Source: Fuscovulum ytuae (GTDB lineage: Bacteria > Pseudomonadota > Alphaproteobacteria > Rhodobacterales > Rhodobacteraceae). From it: a DNA stretch of 64,000 nt. Each line of letters starts with the position of its first letter. Positions within the stretch are counted from its first letter, which is position 1. The notes under the pieces are model-generated. The model was not told the DNA's origin. It was given only the letters and a program-made list of their open reading frames with translations, and did not search any database. Positions 8,385 through 17,521 of the stretch are shown one piece after another. The stretch is from positions 62,001-126,000 of the forward strand of contig NZ_CP124537.1 in the NCBI RefSeq assembly GCF_029953595.1. Direction: 5' to 3'. Both the position numbers and the translations under genes were made by a program.

Positions 8385-10133
8385 ATGCGCATGCGCCCCA
8401 TGATCCTGCCAGCCTTTGTCGCGCTGATCGCGGCAGCTTTGGCGTGGTTCGTGGCAGATCGTTGGATCACCGCCACTGTGCGTGAAGGTCTGGACCAATC
8501 GCTTCTGCTGACATCTCGCGCGGTCGAGGCCGAGATTGACCGTTTCGCCGCCTTGCCCGATGTCGCGGGTGAAGATGCGCGCATACGCGCCGCGCTGATC
8601 GACCCGCGCGCGCTTGAAGACGCAAACCGCTATCTGGAAACCGTAGCGACGCATGCCGGGGCGTCTGAACTCTTCCTGATCAATGCCGAAGGCCGAACGA
8701 TTGCCGCTTCGAATTGGAACCGACCGGGCAGTTTCGTGGGCGAATTCTATAGTTTCCGCCCCTATTTCCGTGAGGCAATCGAAACGGGACGCGGTCAATT
8801 TTATGCGATTGGCGTAACCACGGGCGTACCGGGATATTTCCTTTCGACGCGGGTGCAGGTCGGGACGATGGCAGGCGTTCTTGTCGTCAAAGTCGACTTG
8901 CGCGGGTTGCAGGAAACTTGGCGCAGCGCAGGGGCAGATGTGGCCTTGGTCGATGGCGACGGCGTCGTGTTCCTTTCCGGTCGCGAAGACTGGCTTTATC
9001 GCCCTTTGACACCCCTTTCGGATAAGGTCATTCAGCGGCTTGCCGAAACGCGTGCCTATGATGGCGTGCCCTTGGGTGCGGTGGCTCCGCTCTTGCGGCA
9101 GGCACCGACTGGGGATGATGCACAGGGTGATGGCTGGACTGCCCGGATCGCTAGCGTTTCTGGCACGGATTGGAGCCTGATGGCCGCCCATCCCACGGCG
9201 GCCATCACCACGGTTGCCGCGGGATGGGCGCTGGCGGCGTCACTTCTGACTTTGGCGGTGGCGGGTCTTTTCAAAGCATGGGACCAACGCCGCCAGATCA
9301 TCGCCCTAAAGCTAAGCCAATCCGAACGGCTAGAGGCGATGGTCACCGCGCGCACCGCCGATCTGGCACGCGAGGTCGAGGCGCGAAAGCAAGCCGAAAC
9401 CGATTTGCGCGCCGCGCAAGAGCATCTGATCCATGCGGAAAAAATGGCCGCCCTTGGCCGCATGTCCACCGCTATCGTGCATGAGATCAGCCAACCCCTT
9501 GCCGCGATGGAGGCCACCTTGACCGCCGCGGAAATGACCCTTGCCGCAAGCGAAAGCCAGACAGCCCCGCGCCTGGCTACGGCCAAGGGGCTGATCCGCC
9601 GGATGCAACGCACGATCAAGCATCTGAAAAGCTTTGGCCGAAAAGAGCCGGGCGCCTTGGACTTGATTGACCTGCGGTCGGTCATTTCCTCGGCCATTGA
9701 ACTTGTCACGCCCCGCGCCCGGGCAGTGGGTGTGGTTCCGGAATTCATCTCACCCTCGCAAGCCGTTTCCGTGATCGCTGGCCCAGTGCGAATGGAACAG
9801 GTTGTGGTGAACCTGATCCTCAACGCGCTGGATGCTGTCGAGGGGCGGGGGGATGGCAGGGTGAGCGTGACAGTCGAAAGCGACGGAGTCGAAGCCCGGC
9901 TTGTCGTCAGGGATACCGGGGTGGGCATCTCTCCTGATATTTTGCCGCGCGTGGCAGAGCCCTTCTTTTCCACCAAAAGCGCGGCAGAGGGACTTGGGAT
10001 CGGTCTTTCGATCTGCAAGGCAATTCTTGCGGAATTCGGGGGGAAGCTTTCGGTTGCATCGGCTTTGGGCAGGGGGACGACCGTGACGGTCGTTTTGCCT
10101 GCCGCAGCTTTGGCACAAGCGGCTGCAGAGTGA
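8385..10133 (+). CDS. Membrane sensor histidine kinase, DctB-like
   Basis: A 582-residue sensor kinase. An N-terminal membrane helix (MILPAFVALIAAALAWFVA) and a second near residues 275-295 enclose a periplasmic Cache-type sensor domain. A cytoplasmic coiled region (QSERLEAMVTARTADLAREV) follows. The kinase core has an H-box IVHEISQPLAAME, an N-box VVNLILNALDA and G-boxes DTGVGIS and GLGIGLSICKA. I prefer ATG 8385 over TTG 8367 because GAGAGAG lies just upstream. The stop overlaps the regulator start (TGATG). By layout it resembles DctB, and it probably senses the TRAP substrate and tunes the transporter. The ligand is unknown. Confidence 0.88.
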   Translation: MRMRPMILPAFVALIAAALAWFVADRWITATVREGLDQSLLLTSRAVEAEIDRFAALPDVAGEDARIRAALIDPRALEDANRYLETVATHAGASELFLINAEGRTIAASNWNRPGSFVGEFYSFRPYFREAIETGRGQFYAIGVTTGVPGYFLSTRVQVGTMAGVLVVKVDLRGLQETWRSAGADVALVDGDGVVFLSGREDWLYRPLTPLSDKVIQRLAETRAYDGVPLGAVAPLLRQAPTGDDAQGDGWTARIASVSGTDWSLMAAHPTAAITTVAAGWALAASLLTLAVAGLFKAWDQRRQIIALKLSQSERLEAMVTARTADLAREVEARKQAETDLRAAQEHLIHAEKMAALGRMSTAIVHEISQPLAAMEATLTAAEMTLAASESQTAPRLATAKGLIRRMQRTIKHLKSFGRKEPGALDLIDLRSVISSAIELVTPRARAVGVVPEFISPSQAVSVIAGPVRMEQVVVNLILNALDAVEGRGDGRVSVTVESDGVEARLVVRDTGVGISPDILPRVAEPFFSTKSAAEGLGIGLSICKAILAEFGGKLSVASALGRGTTVTVVLPAAALAQAAAE

Positions 10134-11458
10134 TGGCCCGACTTTTTGTGGTGGAAGACGATACCGATCATCTGGCCGCTTTGTGCGATCTGATGCAGGC
10201 CGCCGGTCATGAGGCCGAGGGCTTTGCGTCCGGAAAGGCGGCGTTGGATGCTTTGGCCGCAGATGCGCCGCCTGACCTTCTGCTTACCGACCTTCGCATG
10301 CCCGGCATGGGTGGCCTGGACCTGTTGCAAGCGGTGAAGGCATTGCCGTTGGACCTTCCAGTCATCCTTTTGACAGGACATGGCGATGTCGGCCATGCGG
10401 TTCAGGCCATGCGGGCGGGGGCAGAGGATTTTCTGGAAAAGCCCTATGATGCAGCGCATCTGGTTGCCGTCATCGCAAGGGCGGTTGCAGCGCGGGCCAC
10501 GCGGGCCGAAGTCGGGCGGCTGCAACAGGTACTTGTTGAACGGGCAGAAAAAACAATTCTTGGGGAGAGTCGGGCGATGCGGGCCTTCCGGGACCGGATC
10601 TCTGCACTCGCCCCGCTTGAGGTCGACGTTCTGATCACCGGGGAAACCGGCACCGGGAAGGAACTTGCTGCGCGTGCCCTGCATGCGGGCAGTGCGCGGG
10701 CAAATGGGCCTTTTGTTGCTGTCAATTGTGCGGCCCTGCCAGACGGGATGTTCGAGACGATCATGTTCGGACACAGGGCGGGGGCCTTCCCCGGCGCGAC
10801 AGAGGCACGGCCCGGAAAGCTGGAATCAGCAAATGGCGGGACGTTGTTGTTGGATGAGGTGGAGGCGATGCCGATGCCGCTTCAGGCCAAGCTTCTTAGG
10901 GTCTTGCAGGAACGGGCGGTCGAGAGGTTGGGCGAAAATGGGCTGCGCCCAGTCGATATTCGTGTGATCGCGACATCCAAGACTGACCTGCGCCAGGCCA
11001 CCGAGAGTTTCCGTCCCGACCTTTACTATCGCCTGGCCGGGGCCGAACTTGTGTCACCCACCCTTCGCGAAGTGGCAGAAGACATACCGTTGATCTTTGC
11101 CCATTACGCGCAATTGGCTGCGCGCCGATATGGGCGGCCTGACCCAGATCTGCCATGGGCGCTGCGCCAGAAACTAAAAAAGCGCGTCTGGCCGGGCAAT
11201 ATCCGCGAGGTAAAGGCCGCGGCTGAGGCCCATATTCTTGGCCTTCTCGATCTGAAACCTGATGACGTCAGGATCGTTGAAGCAGGTTCGCTGGCCGACC
11301 GAGTGGCCGCTTTCGAAGCGCGAGAGATTGCCGCCGTCTTGGACCGGCATCGCGGAAACACGCTGCGTGCGGCCGAAACGTTGGGCCTGCCGCGCCGCAC
11401 CCTGAATGACAAGATGCGCCGCTATGGGTTGAGTGCCGAAGGACCGGGTTCGGTCTGA
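10133..11458 (+). CDS. DctD/NtrC-type response regulator with GAFPGA variant
   Basis: A 441-residue response regulator with a receiver domain (phospho-acceptor D53 in LLLTDLRMPG), an AAA+ domain (Walker A GETGTGKE at 171-178, Walker B GTLLLDEVE) and a C-terminal Fis-type helix-turn-helix (NTLRAAETLGLPRRTLNDKM). The loop that contacts sigma-54 in this family is normally GAFTGA; here residues 217-222 read GAFPGA, a threonine-to-proline change. The start ATG 10133 overlaps the kinase stop, so the pair is co-translated. It probably controls the TRAP operon. Whether it still works with sigma-54 is uncertain because the altered threonine is important in characterised members. Confidence 0.88.
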   Translation: MARLFVVEDDTDHLAALCDLMQAAGHEAEGFASGKAALDALAADAPPDLLLTDLRMPGMGGLDLLQAVKALPLDLPVILLTGHGDVGHAVQAMRAGAEDFLEKPYDAAHLVAVIARAVAARATRAEVGRLQQVLVERAEKTILGESRAMRAFRDRISALAPLEVDVLITGETGTGKELAARALHAGSARANGPFVAVNCAALPDGMFETIMFGHRAGAFPGATEARPGKLESANGGTLLLDEVEAMPMPLQAKLLRVLQERAVERLGENGLRPVDIRVIATSKTDLRQATESFRPDLYYRLAGAELVSPTLREVAEDIPLIFAHYAQLAARRYGRPDPDLPWALRQKLKKRVWPGNIREVKAAAEAHILGLLDLKPDDVRIVEAGSLADRVAAFEAREIAAVLDRHRGNTLRAAETLGLPRRTLNDKMRRYGLSAEGPGSV

Positions 11459-11537
11459 ACGCCAATGAATCCGACCCGTCAAGCCGCTTTCCCTTTGATC
11501 CGGTCACGGCTATCGTGTGGACAGGTGAGGAAAAGCC

Positions 11538-12866
11538 ATGGCCTATTTTCCGGGCGACGGGCAGATGCCCAAGCCACTTACGTTTTCCGATGACGCATGG
11601 CTTGATGTGCTGTCTGCCGTGGACCGCACCTATGCCGATCTGATTGAGTATCAGGAACGGCTAGAACGGCAGAATGCCGAATTGCAGGCGATGCGTGGGT
11701 TTCTGACATCAATCCTAGGCTCTGTCTCGGATGTTCTGATTGTCGTGGCCCGCACCGGAGAGGTTGAGCAGGTCAGCCAATCGCTCGCCGATCTTACAGG
11801 GCATGGGCTGGAGCAGCTTTCCGGAAGCGATGTTGCAACGCTGTTTGATCCAAGTGATCGCGACTGTCTGCATCATGCGATGGAGGAGGCGCGCGCCTCG
11901 CGCCGCTCTGCGGTGGTGGAGTTGCGTCTAGTTACCCCATCGGGGGTGGAACCCATCGACTTGTCCATTGCACCAAGGTTGGATGATCGCGGCAGGGCAG
12001 AAGGATATGTTCTGACCGGGCGGCCTTTGGGCACATTGCGCAAGGCCTATGCCGAATTGCAGGCGGGTCATGACGCCCTGAAATCGGCACAGGCGCAGCT
12101 GGTGCGGAATGAGAAATTGGCGTCGCTTGGTCGCCTCTTGGCCGGGGTGGCGCATGAGTTGAACAACCCGATCAGCTTTGTCTACGCAAACACCCATGCG
12201 TTGGAACGGTATGCGGGCAAGTTCGAGCAGTATTTCACGCGGGTGCAAGAGGGCGCAGACCGCGAAGAGCTTGTGGCGCTACGTGCGACGCTGCGTTTGG
12301 ACCGCGAGGTGACCAACCTGCGCACCGCCATTGAAGGCGCGCGCGATGGGGCCGAGCGTGTCCGTGATATTGTCGAGGATTTGCGGAGGCTGTCATCAGA
12401 AGGGTCCGGCGATCGCGTGATGTTCGATCTGGTCGAAACCAGTCGGGTGGCGGCGAACTGGGTCCTGCGCGGGATGAAGACACCCGTTACGCTGCGCTTT
12501 GAAGGTGTCGAAGAGGCATTCGCTTTTGGGCGGCCCGGTCATGTGCAGCAGATCGTGATGAACCTCGTGCAGAATGCGGTCGATGCTCTGGGCGGGCGCG
12601 AGGATGGGACCATCGTTATGCGCCATGATCTGGACGCGGATCGTGCCATTCTGACCGTGATGGACAATGGCCCCGGTGTGCCGCCTGAAGTGGCGGTCTC
12701 GATCTTCGATCCGTTCTTCACCACAAAGCCGGTGGGCAAGGGCACGGGGCTTGGCCTGTCGATCAGCCACAAGATCGCGGAAGAGCATGGGGGTCGGCTG
12801 GTGCTATGTGATGATGCGCCGGGCGGATGTTTCCGGCTTGAACTGCCGGTGGGAGAGGACGGATGA
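11538..12866 (+). CDS. hupT: HupT, sensor histidine kinase of the hydrogen-responsive system
   Basis: A 442-residue soluble histidine kinase. An N-terminal coiled segment (TYADLIEYQERLERQNAELQ) leads into a PAS domain (about 55-165) and a kinase core with H206 in GVAHELNNPISFVYAN. The N-box VMNLVQNAVDAL and G-boxes DNGPGVP and GKGTGLGLSIS are intact. No membrane helix is seen, as expected for HupT, which in Rhodobacter capsulatus binds the HupUV sensor through its PAS region and phosphorylates HupR when H2 is absent. The stop overlaps the hupU start by ATGA. The 79-base gap after the DctD-like gene probably carries the hupTUV promoter, though none stands out. Confidence 0.94.
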   Translation: MAYFPGDGQMPKPLTFSDDAWLDVLSAVDRTYADLIEYQERLERQNAELQAMRGFLTSILGSVSDVLIVVARTGEVEQVSQSLADLTGHGLEQLSGSDVATLFDPSDRDCLHHAMEEARASRRSAVVELRLVTPSGVEPIDLSIAPRLDDRGRAEGYVLTGRPLGTLRKAYAELQAGHDALKSAQAQLVRNEKLASLGRLLAGVAHELNNPISFVYANTHALERYAGKFEQYFTRVQEGADREELVALRATLRLDREVTNLRTAIEGARDGAERVRDIVEDLRRLSSEGSGDRVMFDLVETSRVAANWVLRGMKTPVTLRFEGVEEAFAFGRPGHVQQIVMNLVQNAVDALGGREDGTIVMRHDLDADRAILTVMDNGPGVPPEVAVSIFDPFFTTKPVGKGTGLGLSISHKIAEEHGGRLVLCDDAPGGCFRLELPVGEDG

Positions 12867-13855
12867 CGCGGGTCCTGTGGTTGCAGGCAGCGGGATGCGG
12901 GGGCTGCACGATGTCGCTTCTCTGCGCCGAAGGGCCGGGGGCGGTGGAATTGCTGGCGGATGCGGGGATCGAGCTGATCTGGCATCCGGCGCTGTCGCTT
13001 GCCACCGGGGCGGAGGTTTTGCCGTTACTTCAGGCGGTGGCCGAGGGGCGCGAGAGGGTCGATATCCTTTGTGTCGAGGGGGCGATTGCGCGCGGCCCCA
13101 ACGGGACCGGGCGGTTCCAGATGCTGTCAGGGACGGGGCGACCCCTAATGTCTTGGGTGCAGGACATCGCACCCGTCGCGCGCCATGTCGTGGCGGTTGG
13201 TACTTGCGCGGCTTATGGCGGGGTGACGGCAGCGGGGGGGAACCCGTCAGACGCGGTGGGCTTGCAATATGAAGGCGCGCATCCCGGTGGTCTGTTTGCC
13301 GCCGATTGGCGCGCGGCAGGTGGTATGCCGGTGATCAACGTGGCGGGTTGCCCCACACATCCCGGTTGGGTGACTGAAACGCTTTTGATGCTGGCGGGCG
13401 GTGCGATGACAGAGCGTGATCTGGACGGGTTCCGCCGTCCCCGCTTCTATGCCGATCATCTGGTCCATCACGGCTGCCCAAAAAACGAGTTCTACGAATA
13501 CAAAGCCAGCGCACAGCGGCTTTCTGATCTGGGCTGTATGATGGAAAACCTCGGCTGTGTAGGAACGCAGGCCGTTGGGGATTGTAACATCCGGCCTTGG
13601 AACGGCGAAGGGTCCTGCACCCGTGCCGGGTTCCCCTGCATCAACTGCACCGCGCCGGAATTCGAGGAACCGCGCCATCCCTTTACGGAAACGCCAAAAG
13701 TGGCGGGTATCCCAATTGGGCTGCCCACTGACATGCCCAAGGCGTGGTTCATGGCGCTTGCTTCGCTGTCCAAGGCCGCAACGCCAGAACGGATCGGGAT
13801 CAACGCTGCCTCTGACAGAATTCGTGTGCCACCCACCTTGCGGAAGCCCAAGTGA
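12863..13855 (+). CDS. hupU: HupU, small subunit of H2-sensing hydrogenase
   Basis: A 330-residue small subunit of the regulatory [NiFe]-hydrogenase (group 2b, also called HoxB). It lacks a Tat signal: the protein starts directly with MTRVLWLQAAGCGGCTMSLL, where C12 and C15 begin the cluster ligands. This contrasts with HupS, which has a long twin-arginine leader and the ECTCC motif. Further ligand cysteines appear in VAVGTCAAYGG, NVAGCPTHPGW and the NCTAPEFE region. It is expected to form a cytoplasmic H2 sensor with HupV and HupT. Its start overlaps hupT and its end overlaps hupV, so subunit synthesis is coupled. Confidence 0.95.
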   Translation: MTRVLWLQAAGCGGCTMSLLCAEGPGAVELLADAGIELIWHPALSLATGAEVLPLLQAVAEGRERVDILCVEGAIARGPNGTGRFQMLSGTGRPLMSWVQDIAPVARHVVAVGTCAAYGGVTAAGGNPSDAVGLQYEGAHPGGLFAADWRAAGGMPVINVAGCPTHPGWVTETLLMLAGGAMTERDLDGFRRPRFYADHLVHHGCPKNEFYEYKASAQRLSDLGCMMENLGCVGTQAVGDCNIRPWNGEGSCTRAGFPCINCTAPEFEEPRHPFTETPKVAGIPIGLPTDMPKAWFMALASLSKAATPERIGINAASDRIRVPPTLRKPK

Positions 13856-15270
13856 CGAAGCTGGTTGTCGGACCTTTCAACCGCGTTGAGGGCGATCTGG
13901 AGGTGACGCTGGATCTGGCCGAAGGCCGGGTTAGAGCGGCGCGGGTGAATGCACCGCTTTTTCGTGGGTTTGAAAGGATGCTTGAGGGGCGCGACCCACG
14001 TGATGCGCTGACCATCACGCCGCGCATCTGCGGAATCTGTTCGATCAGCCAATCTGCCGCCGCAGCGCGTGCTTTGGCGGCGGCGATGGGGATTGAACCC
14101 ACACCGCAGGGCGCACGCGTGGCCGCGCTTTTGCACGCAGTAGAGAATGCGGCGGATCATCTGACGCATTTCCATTTATTCTTCATGCCGGATTTCACCC
14201 GGCCCGTATACGCGGGACGTGGCTGGCACGCGCGGGCGGTGGAACGATTTACGGCGGTCGAGGGTAGTGCGCTTCGCGCGGCGGTTGCGGCGCGGGCAGA
14301 GCTTTTGCATATCGTTGGGATGCTTGGCGGGAAGTGGCCGCATACGCTTGCCATACAACCCGGTGGCGTTACCCGCGCACCCGGGCCACGCGAAAAGATG
14401 CGGCTCGAAATCGCCCTGCGCGCTTTTCGCCGCTATCTGGAAGAGACTGTCTTCGGCGGGCGGCTAGAGGATTTCTGCGCGTTGCAGACAGAGGCCGCGC
14501 TTTTGCATTGGGATCGTGGCGATGCGGGGCTGTTTCTTGAGATCGCCGCCGATCTTGATCTGGCGCGGATGGGCTGCGGATCGGGGCGATACCTAAGCTA
14601 TGGGGCCTATCCTACGGAGGAGGGCCCGCTTTTTGCCGCCGGAGTCTGGGAAGGTGGTAGGGAAGCCTTGAACACGTCCACGATCCGCGAAGATCTTTCG
14701 CATGCTTGGATGGAAGGCAAGGCGCTGCATCCGGCGGAAGGACGGACAGAGCCAGATCCCGATATGGCAGAGCCTGGCTATACATGGTGCAAAGCCCCAA
14801 GATTGAACGGCCGGACGATGGAAGTGGGCGCTCTGGCACGGCAGGTGGTGGATGGCCATCCGCTCGCCCTTGCCATGGCTGGGGGCGGTGTGTTGGCCCG
14901 AGTGGCTGGGCGTCTTTTGGAATTGGCGCGGATGCAGGGGATGATGGAGGCGCTGGTCGCGGGTATTGATCCTGGGGCCACCTTCATGCAGGCCGGGCCT
15001 GTGCCCAAGCAGGGGACGGGCGAAGGGCTGGTCGAGGCGGCACGGGGCGCGTTGGGACATTGGGTGCAAATCGATAGCGGCCGGATCACAAGATATCAGA
15101 TCATCGCGCCGACGACATGGAACTTCAGCCCGCGCGATGCAGAGGGCGTACCGGGACCGTTGGAGGCTGCGCTGGAGGGCGCGCCTGTGGCCGAGGCCGA
15201 GACGACGCCGATCAGCGTGCAGCATATCGTGCGGAGTTTCGATCCCTGTATGGTCTGCACGGTGCATTAA
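13852..15270 (+). CDS. hupV: HupV, large subunit of H2-sensing hydrogenase
   Basis: A 472-residue large subunit of the regulatory hydrogenase (HoxC type). The NiFe ligands are present: RICGICSISQ (C60, C63) near the N-terminus and DPCMVCTVH (C466, C469) at the very end. The chain stops exactly at the histidine of that motif, so there is no C-terminal extension to be removed by a HupD-like protease. This is a known trait of sensor hydrogenases. Translation begins at GTG 13852, which overlaps the hupU stop (GTGA). HypF follows after 10 bases. Together with HupU it reports H2 to HupT. Confidence 0.95.
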   Translation: MTKLVVGPFNRVEGDLEVTLDLAEGRVRAARVNAPLFRGFERMLEGRDPRDALTITPRICGICSISQSAAAARALAAAMGIEPTPQGARVAALLHAVENAADHLTHFHLFFMPDFTRPVYAGRGWHARAVERFTAVEGSALRAAVAARAELLHIVGMLGGKWPHTLAIQPGGVTRAPGPREKMRLEIALRAFRRYLEETVFGGRLEDFCALQTEAALLHWDRGDAGLFLEIAADLDLARMGCGSGRYLSYGAYPTEEGPLFAAGVWEGGREALNTSTIREDLSHAWMEGKALHPAEGRTEPDPDMAEPGYTWCKAPRLNGRTMEVGALARQVVDGHPLALAMAGGGVLARVAGRLLELARMQGMMEALVAGIDPGATFMQAGPVPKQGTGEGLVEAARGALGHWVQIDSGRITRYQIIAPTTWNFSPRDAEGVPGPLEAALEGAPVAEAETTPISVQHIVRSFDPCMVCTVH

Positions 15271-15280
15271 GGGGCGCGTG

Positions 15281-17521
15281 ATGGTGCAGGGGATCGCCAT
15301 CCGAATCCGGGGACAGGTGCAAGGCGTGGGTTTCCGCCCGTTCGTCTGGCAGGTGGCACGCGCGCATGGCGTGGTGGGCGAGGTGCTGAACGATCCCGAA
15401 GGTGTGCTGGTGCTGGCCTGTGGCGCGGGGCTTGATGATTTCATTGCCGCCCTGTCGCGCGACCTTCCGCCATTGGCGCGTGTTGATGCGGTGGAAGTGG
15501 CGGGACATGTCTTTGATACCCTGCCAGAAGGTTTCGTCATCGCGCCCTCGCGCGGAACAGGGGCAGAGACGCGGGTGACGCCGGATGCCGCGACATGCCC
15601 CGCCTGCGCCGATGAGATTAGGGCAGAGGGGCGGCGGCATGGCTATGCCTTCACCAATTGCACCCATTGCGGGCCGCGCTATACGATCTTGACGGCGCTG
15701 CCCTATGATCGGGCAAGGACCGTGATGGCGGCCTTTCCGCTTTGCCCTGACTGCCGTGCCGAATACGAAGATCCCGGCGATCGAAGATTTCATGCGCAGC
15801 CTGTGGCCTGCCCAGTGTGTGGCCCGCGCTTGTGGTTTGAAGTGGGCAATCAAGAAGTGCCGGGTGATCCAATCGCCCTTGCAGCAGCGCGGTTGCATGA
15901 AGGGGCGGTGATTGCGGTCAAGGGCCTAGGTGGCTTTCATCTGGCCTGTGATGCGGTGAACCCCACTGCTCTGGCCCTGTTGCGCGACCGTAAACGGCGG
16001 CCGACGAAACCCTTCGCGGTGATGGCGACCATTGCGCAGGCAGAGCGTTTCTGCGTGCTGAGCGATGCCGATCATGCGCTTTTGGCCGAGGCAGCGGCGC
16101 CCATTGTGCTGGCCCCGACGCGCGGCGCGCTGCCCAAGGGCGTGGCACCGGGGGTTGGATTGATTGGCGTGATGCTGCCTTACACGCCGTTGCACCATCT
16201 GTTGCTGGATGCATTTGGCGGGCCGCTGGTGATGACCTCTGGCAATCTTTCGGGCGAGCCGCAGGTTATTGGCAATGACGAGGCGCGGGAAAAGCTTGCG
16301 GCCTTCGCGGATGGCTTCCTTATGCACGACCGTGACATCGCGCGGCGGCTGGATGATAGCGTGGAACGGGCAAACCCGCCCATGGTGTTGCGTCGCGCAA
16401 GGGGGCGGGTGCCTGGGGTGCTGCCCCTGCCGCCGGGAATGCCTGATGGGCAGGTGTTGGCGGTAGGTGGCCAGATAAAAGGGGCCATCGCACTTACGAA
16501 AGGGGGGCAGGTTCTGCTGGGTCATCATCTGGGTGATCTGGACGATGCGCTTTGTGCGGCGGAATTCGAAAAGGCTGTGGCGGATTATCGCGCGCTGTTC
16601 GATGCACGAACGGCAGTGATCGCACATGACCTGCATCCCGGCTATCGCGCCACGCTGGCGGCTGAGGCAATTGCACAGGCCGAGGGCCTGCCGCTGGAAG
16701 GCGTCCAGCACCACCACGCCCATCTTGCAGCCTGTCTTGCCGAAAATTTGTGGCCCTTGGACGGGGGCTTTGTCGCGGGGATCGTGCTGGATGGCACGGG
16801 GCTTGGTACGGATGGCACGGTCTGGGGGGGTGAAGTTCTTTTGGGCGACTATCGCGGGTTTGAACGCGTGGCGCATTTGGCCCCCGCGCCCTTGCCCGGT
16901 GGGGATCGCGCGGCCCGCGAACCATGGAGAAACGCCTTGGTGCGATTGGATCAGGCCGGGCAGGCGTCTTTTGCGGATCGGTTGTTTGAAGGTCTGCCGA
17001 TCCGCGCACTCCGCGCAGCGGTGGCAGCAGGCGTCAATGCACCGATGTCGTCTTCCGCTGGGCGGCTTTATGATGCAGTGGCGGCCTGTTTGGGCCTCTG
17101 CCCGGCAGGGCAGAGCTATGAGGGCGAAGCCGCGATGCGGCTAGAGGCGATGGCGGTTGAAGGGGAGGACGGCTATGCCTTTGGCCCCGGTCTGGATCCC
17201 GTTCCAATGTTCGGCGCACTGGCGCGCGATCTGCAGAGTGGCGTCGCGCGTGAACGCATCGCCGGACGGTTCCAAGAAGGTTTGGCCACAGCCTTTGCTG
17301 CGCCCGCGCTTGCCCTGCTGGGTCAGGGGCGGGCGAAAGCAGTCGCGCTGACGGGCGGGTGTTTCCAGAACGCGGCGTTGCTGGCGGCGGTGGAGCGGCG
17401 GCTGTCGGGGGTTCCCGTGATGACCCATCGGGTGACGCCCGCCAATGACGGTGGTTTGGCGCTGGGTCAGGCGATGGTGGCCCTGGCACGAATGGGTGGA
17501 ACCTCAAGCGCTACAGCCTGA
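15281..17521 (+). CDS. hypF: HypF, carbamoyltransferase for hydrogenase cyanide ligands
   Basis: A 746-residue HypF, the enzyme that activates carbamoyl phosphate for the CN ligands of the NiFe centre. Domains in order: an N-terminal acylphosphatase (RGQVQGVGFRPFVWQ); two zinc fingers (TCPACADE with NCTHCGPRY, and LCPDCRAEY with ACPVCGPR); a YrdC-like nucleotide-binding part; and a Kae1-like carbamoyltransferase with QHHHAHLAAC. I start it at ATG 15281. The open frame reaches back to 14966, but that part is only hupV read out of phase. The last 55 bases overlap the convergent amidase gene. Its position after hupV matches R. capsulatus. Confidence 0.95.
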   Translation: MVQGIAIRIRGQVQGVGFRPFVWQVARAHGVVGEVLNDPEGVLVLACGAGLDDFIAALSRDLPPLARVDAVEVAGHVFDTLPEGFVIAPSRGTGAETRVTPDAATCPACADEIRAEGRRHGYAFTNCTHCGPRYTILTALPYDRARTVMAAFPLCPDCRAEYEDPGDRRFHAQPVACPVCGPRLWFEVGNQEVPGDPIALAAARLHEGAVIAVKGLGGFHLACDAVNPTALALLRDRKRRPTKPFAVMATIAQAERFCVLSDADHALLAEAAAPIVLAPTRGALPKGVAPGVGLIGVMLPYTPLHHLLLDAFGGPLVMTSGNLSGEPQVIGNDEAREKLAAFADGFLMHDRDIARRLDDSVERANPPMVLRRARGRVPGVLPLPPGMPDGQVLAVGGQIKGAIALTKGGQVLLGHHLGDLDDALCAAEFEKAVADYRALFDARTAVIAHDLHPGYRATLAAEAIAQAEGLPLEGVQHHHAHLAACLAENLWPLDGGFVAGIVLDGTGLGTDGTVWGGEVLLGDYRGFERVAHLAPAPLPGGDRAAREPWRNALVRLDQAGQASFADRLFEGLPIRALRAAVAAGVNAPMSSSAGRLYDAVAACLGLCPAGQSYEGEAAMRLEAMAVEGEDGYAFGPGLDPVPMFGALARDLQSGVARERIAGRFQEGLATAFAAPALALLGQGRAKAVALTGGCFQNAALLAAVERRLSGVPVMTHRVTPANDGGLALGQAMVALARMGGTSSATA

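Noticed and set aside
14966-15280. N-terminal extension of hypF by 105 codons
   Set aside because: It is hupV read in another frame; HypF proteins begin at the acylphosphatase domain, as ATG 15281 gives.
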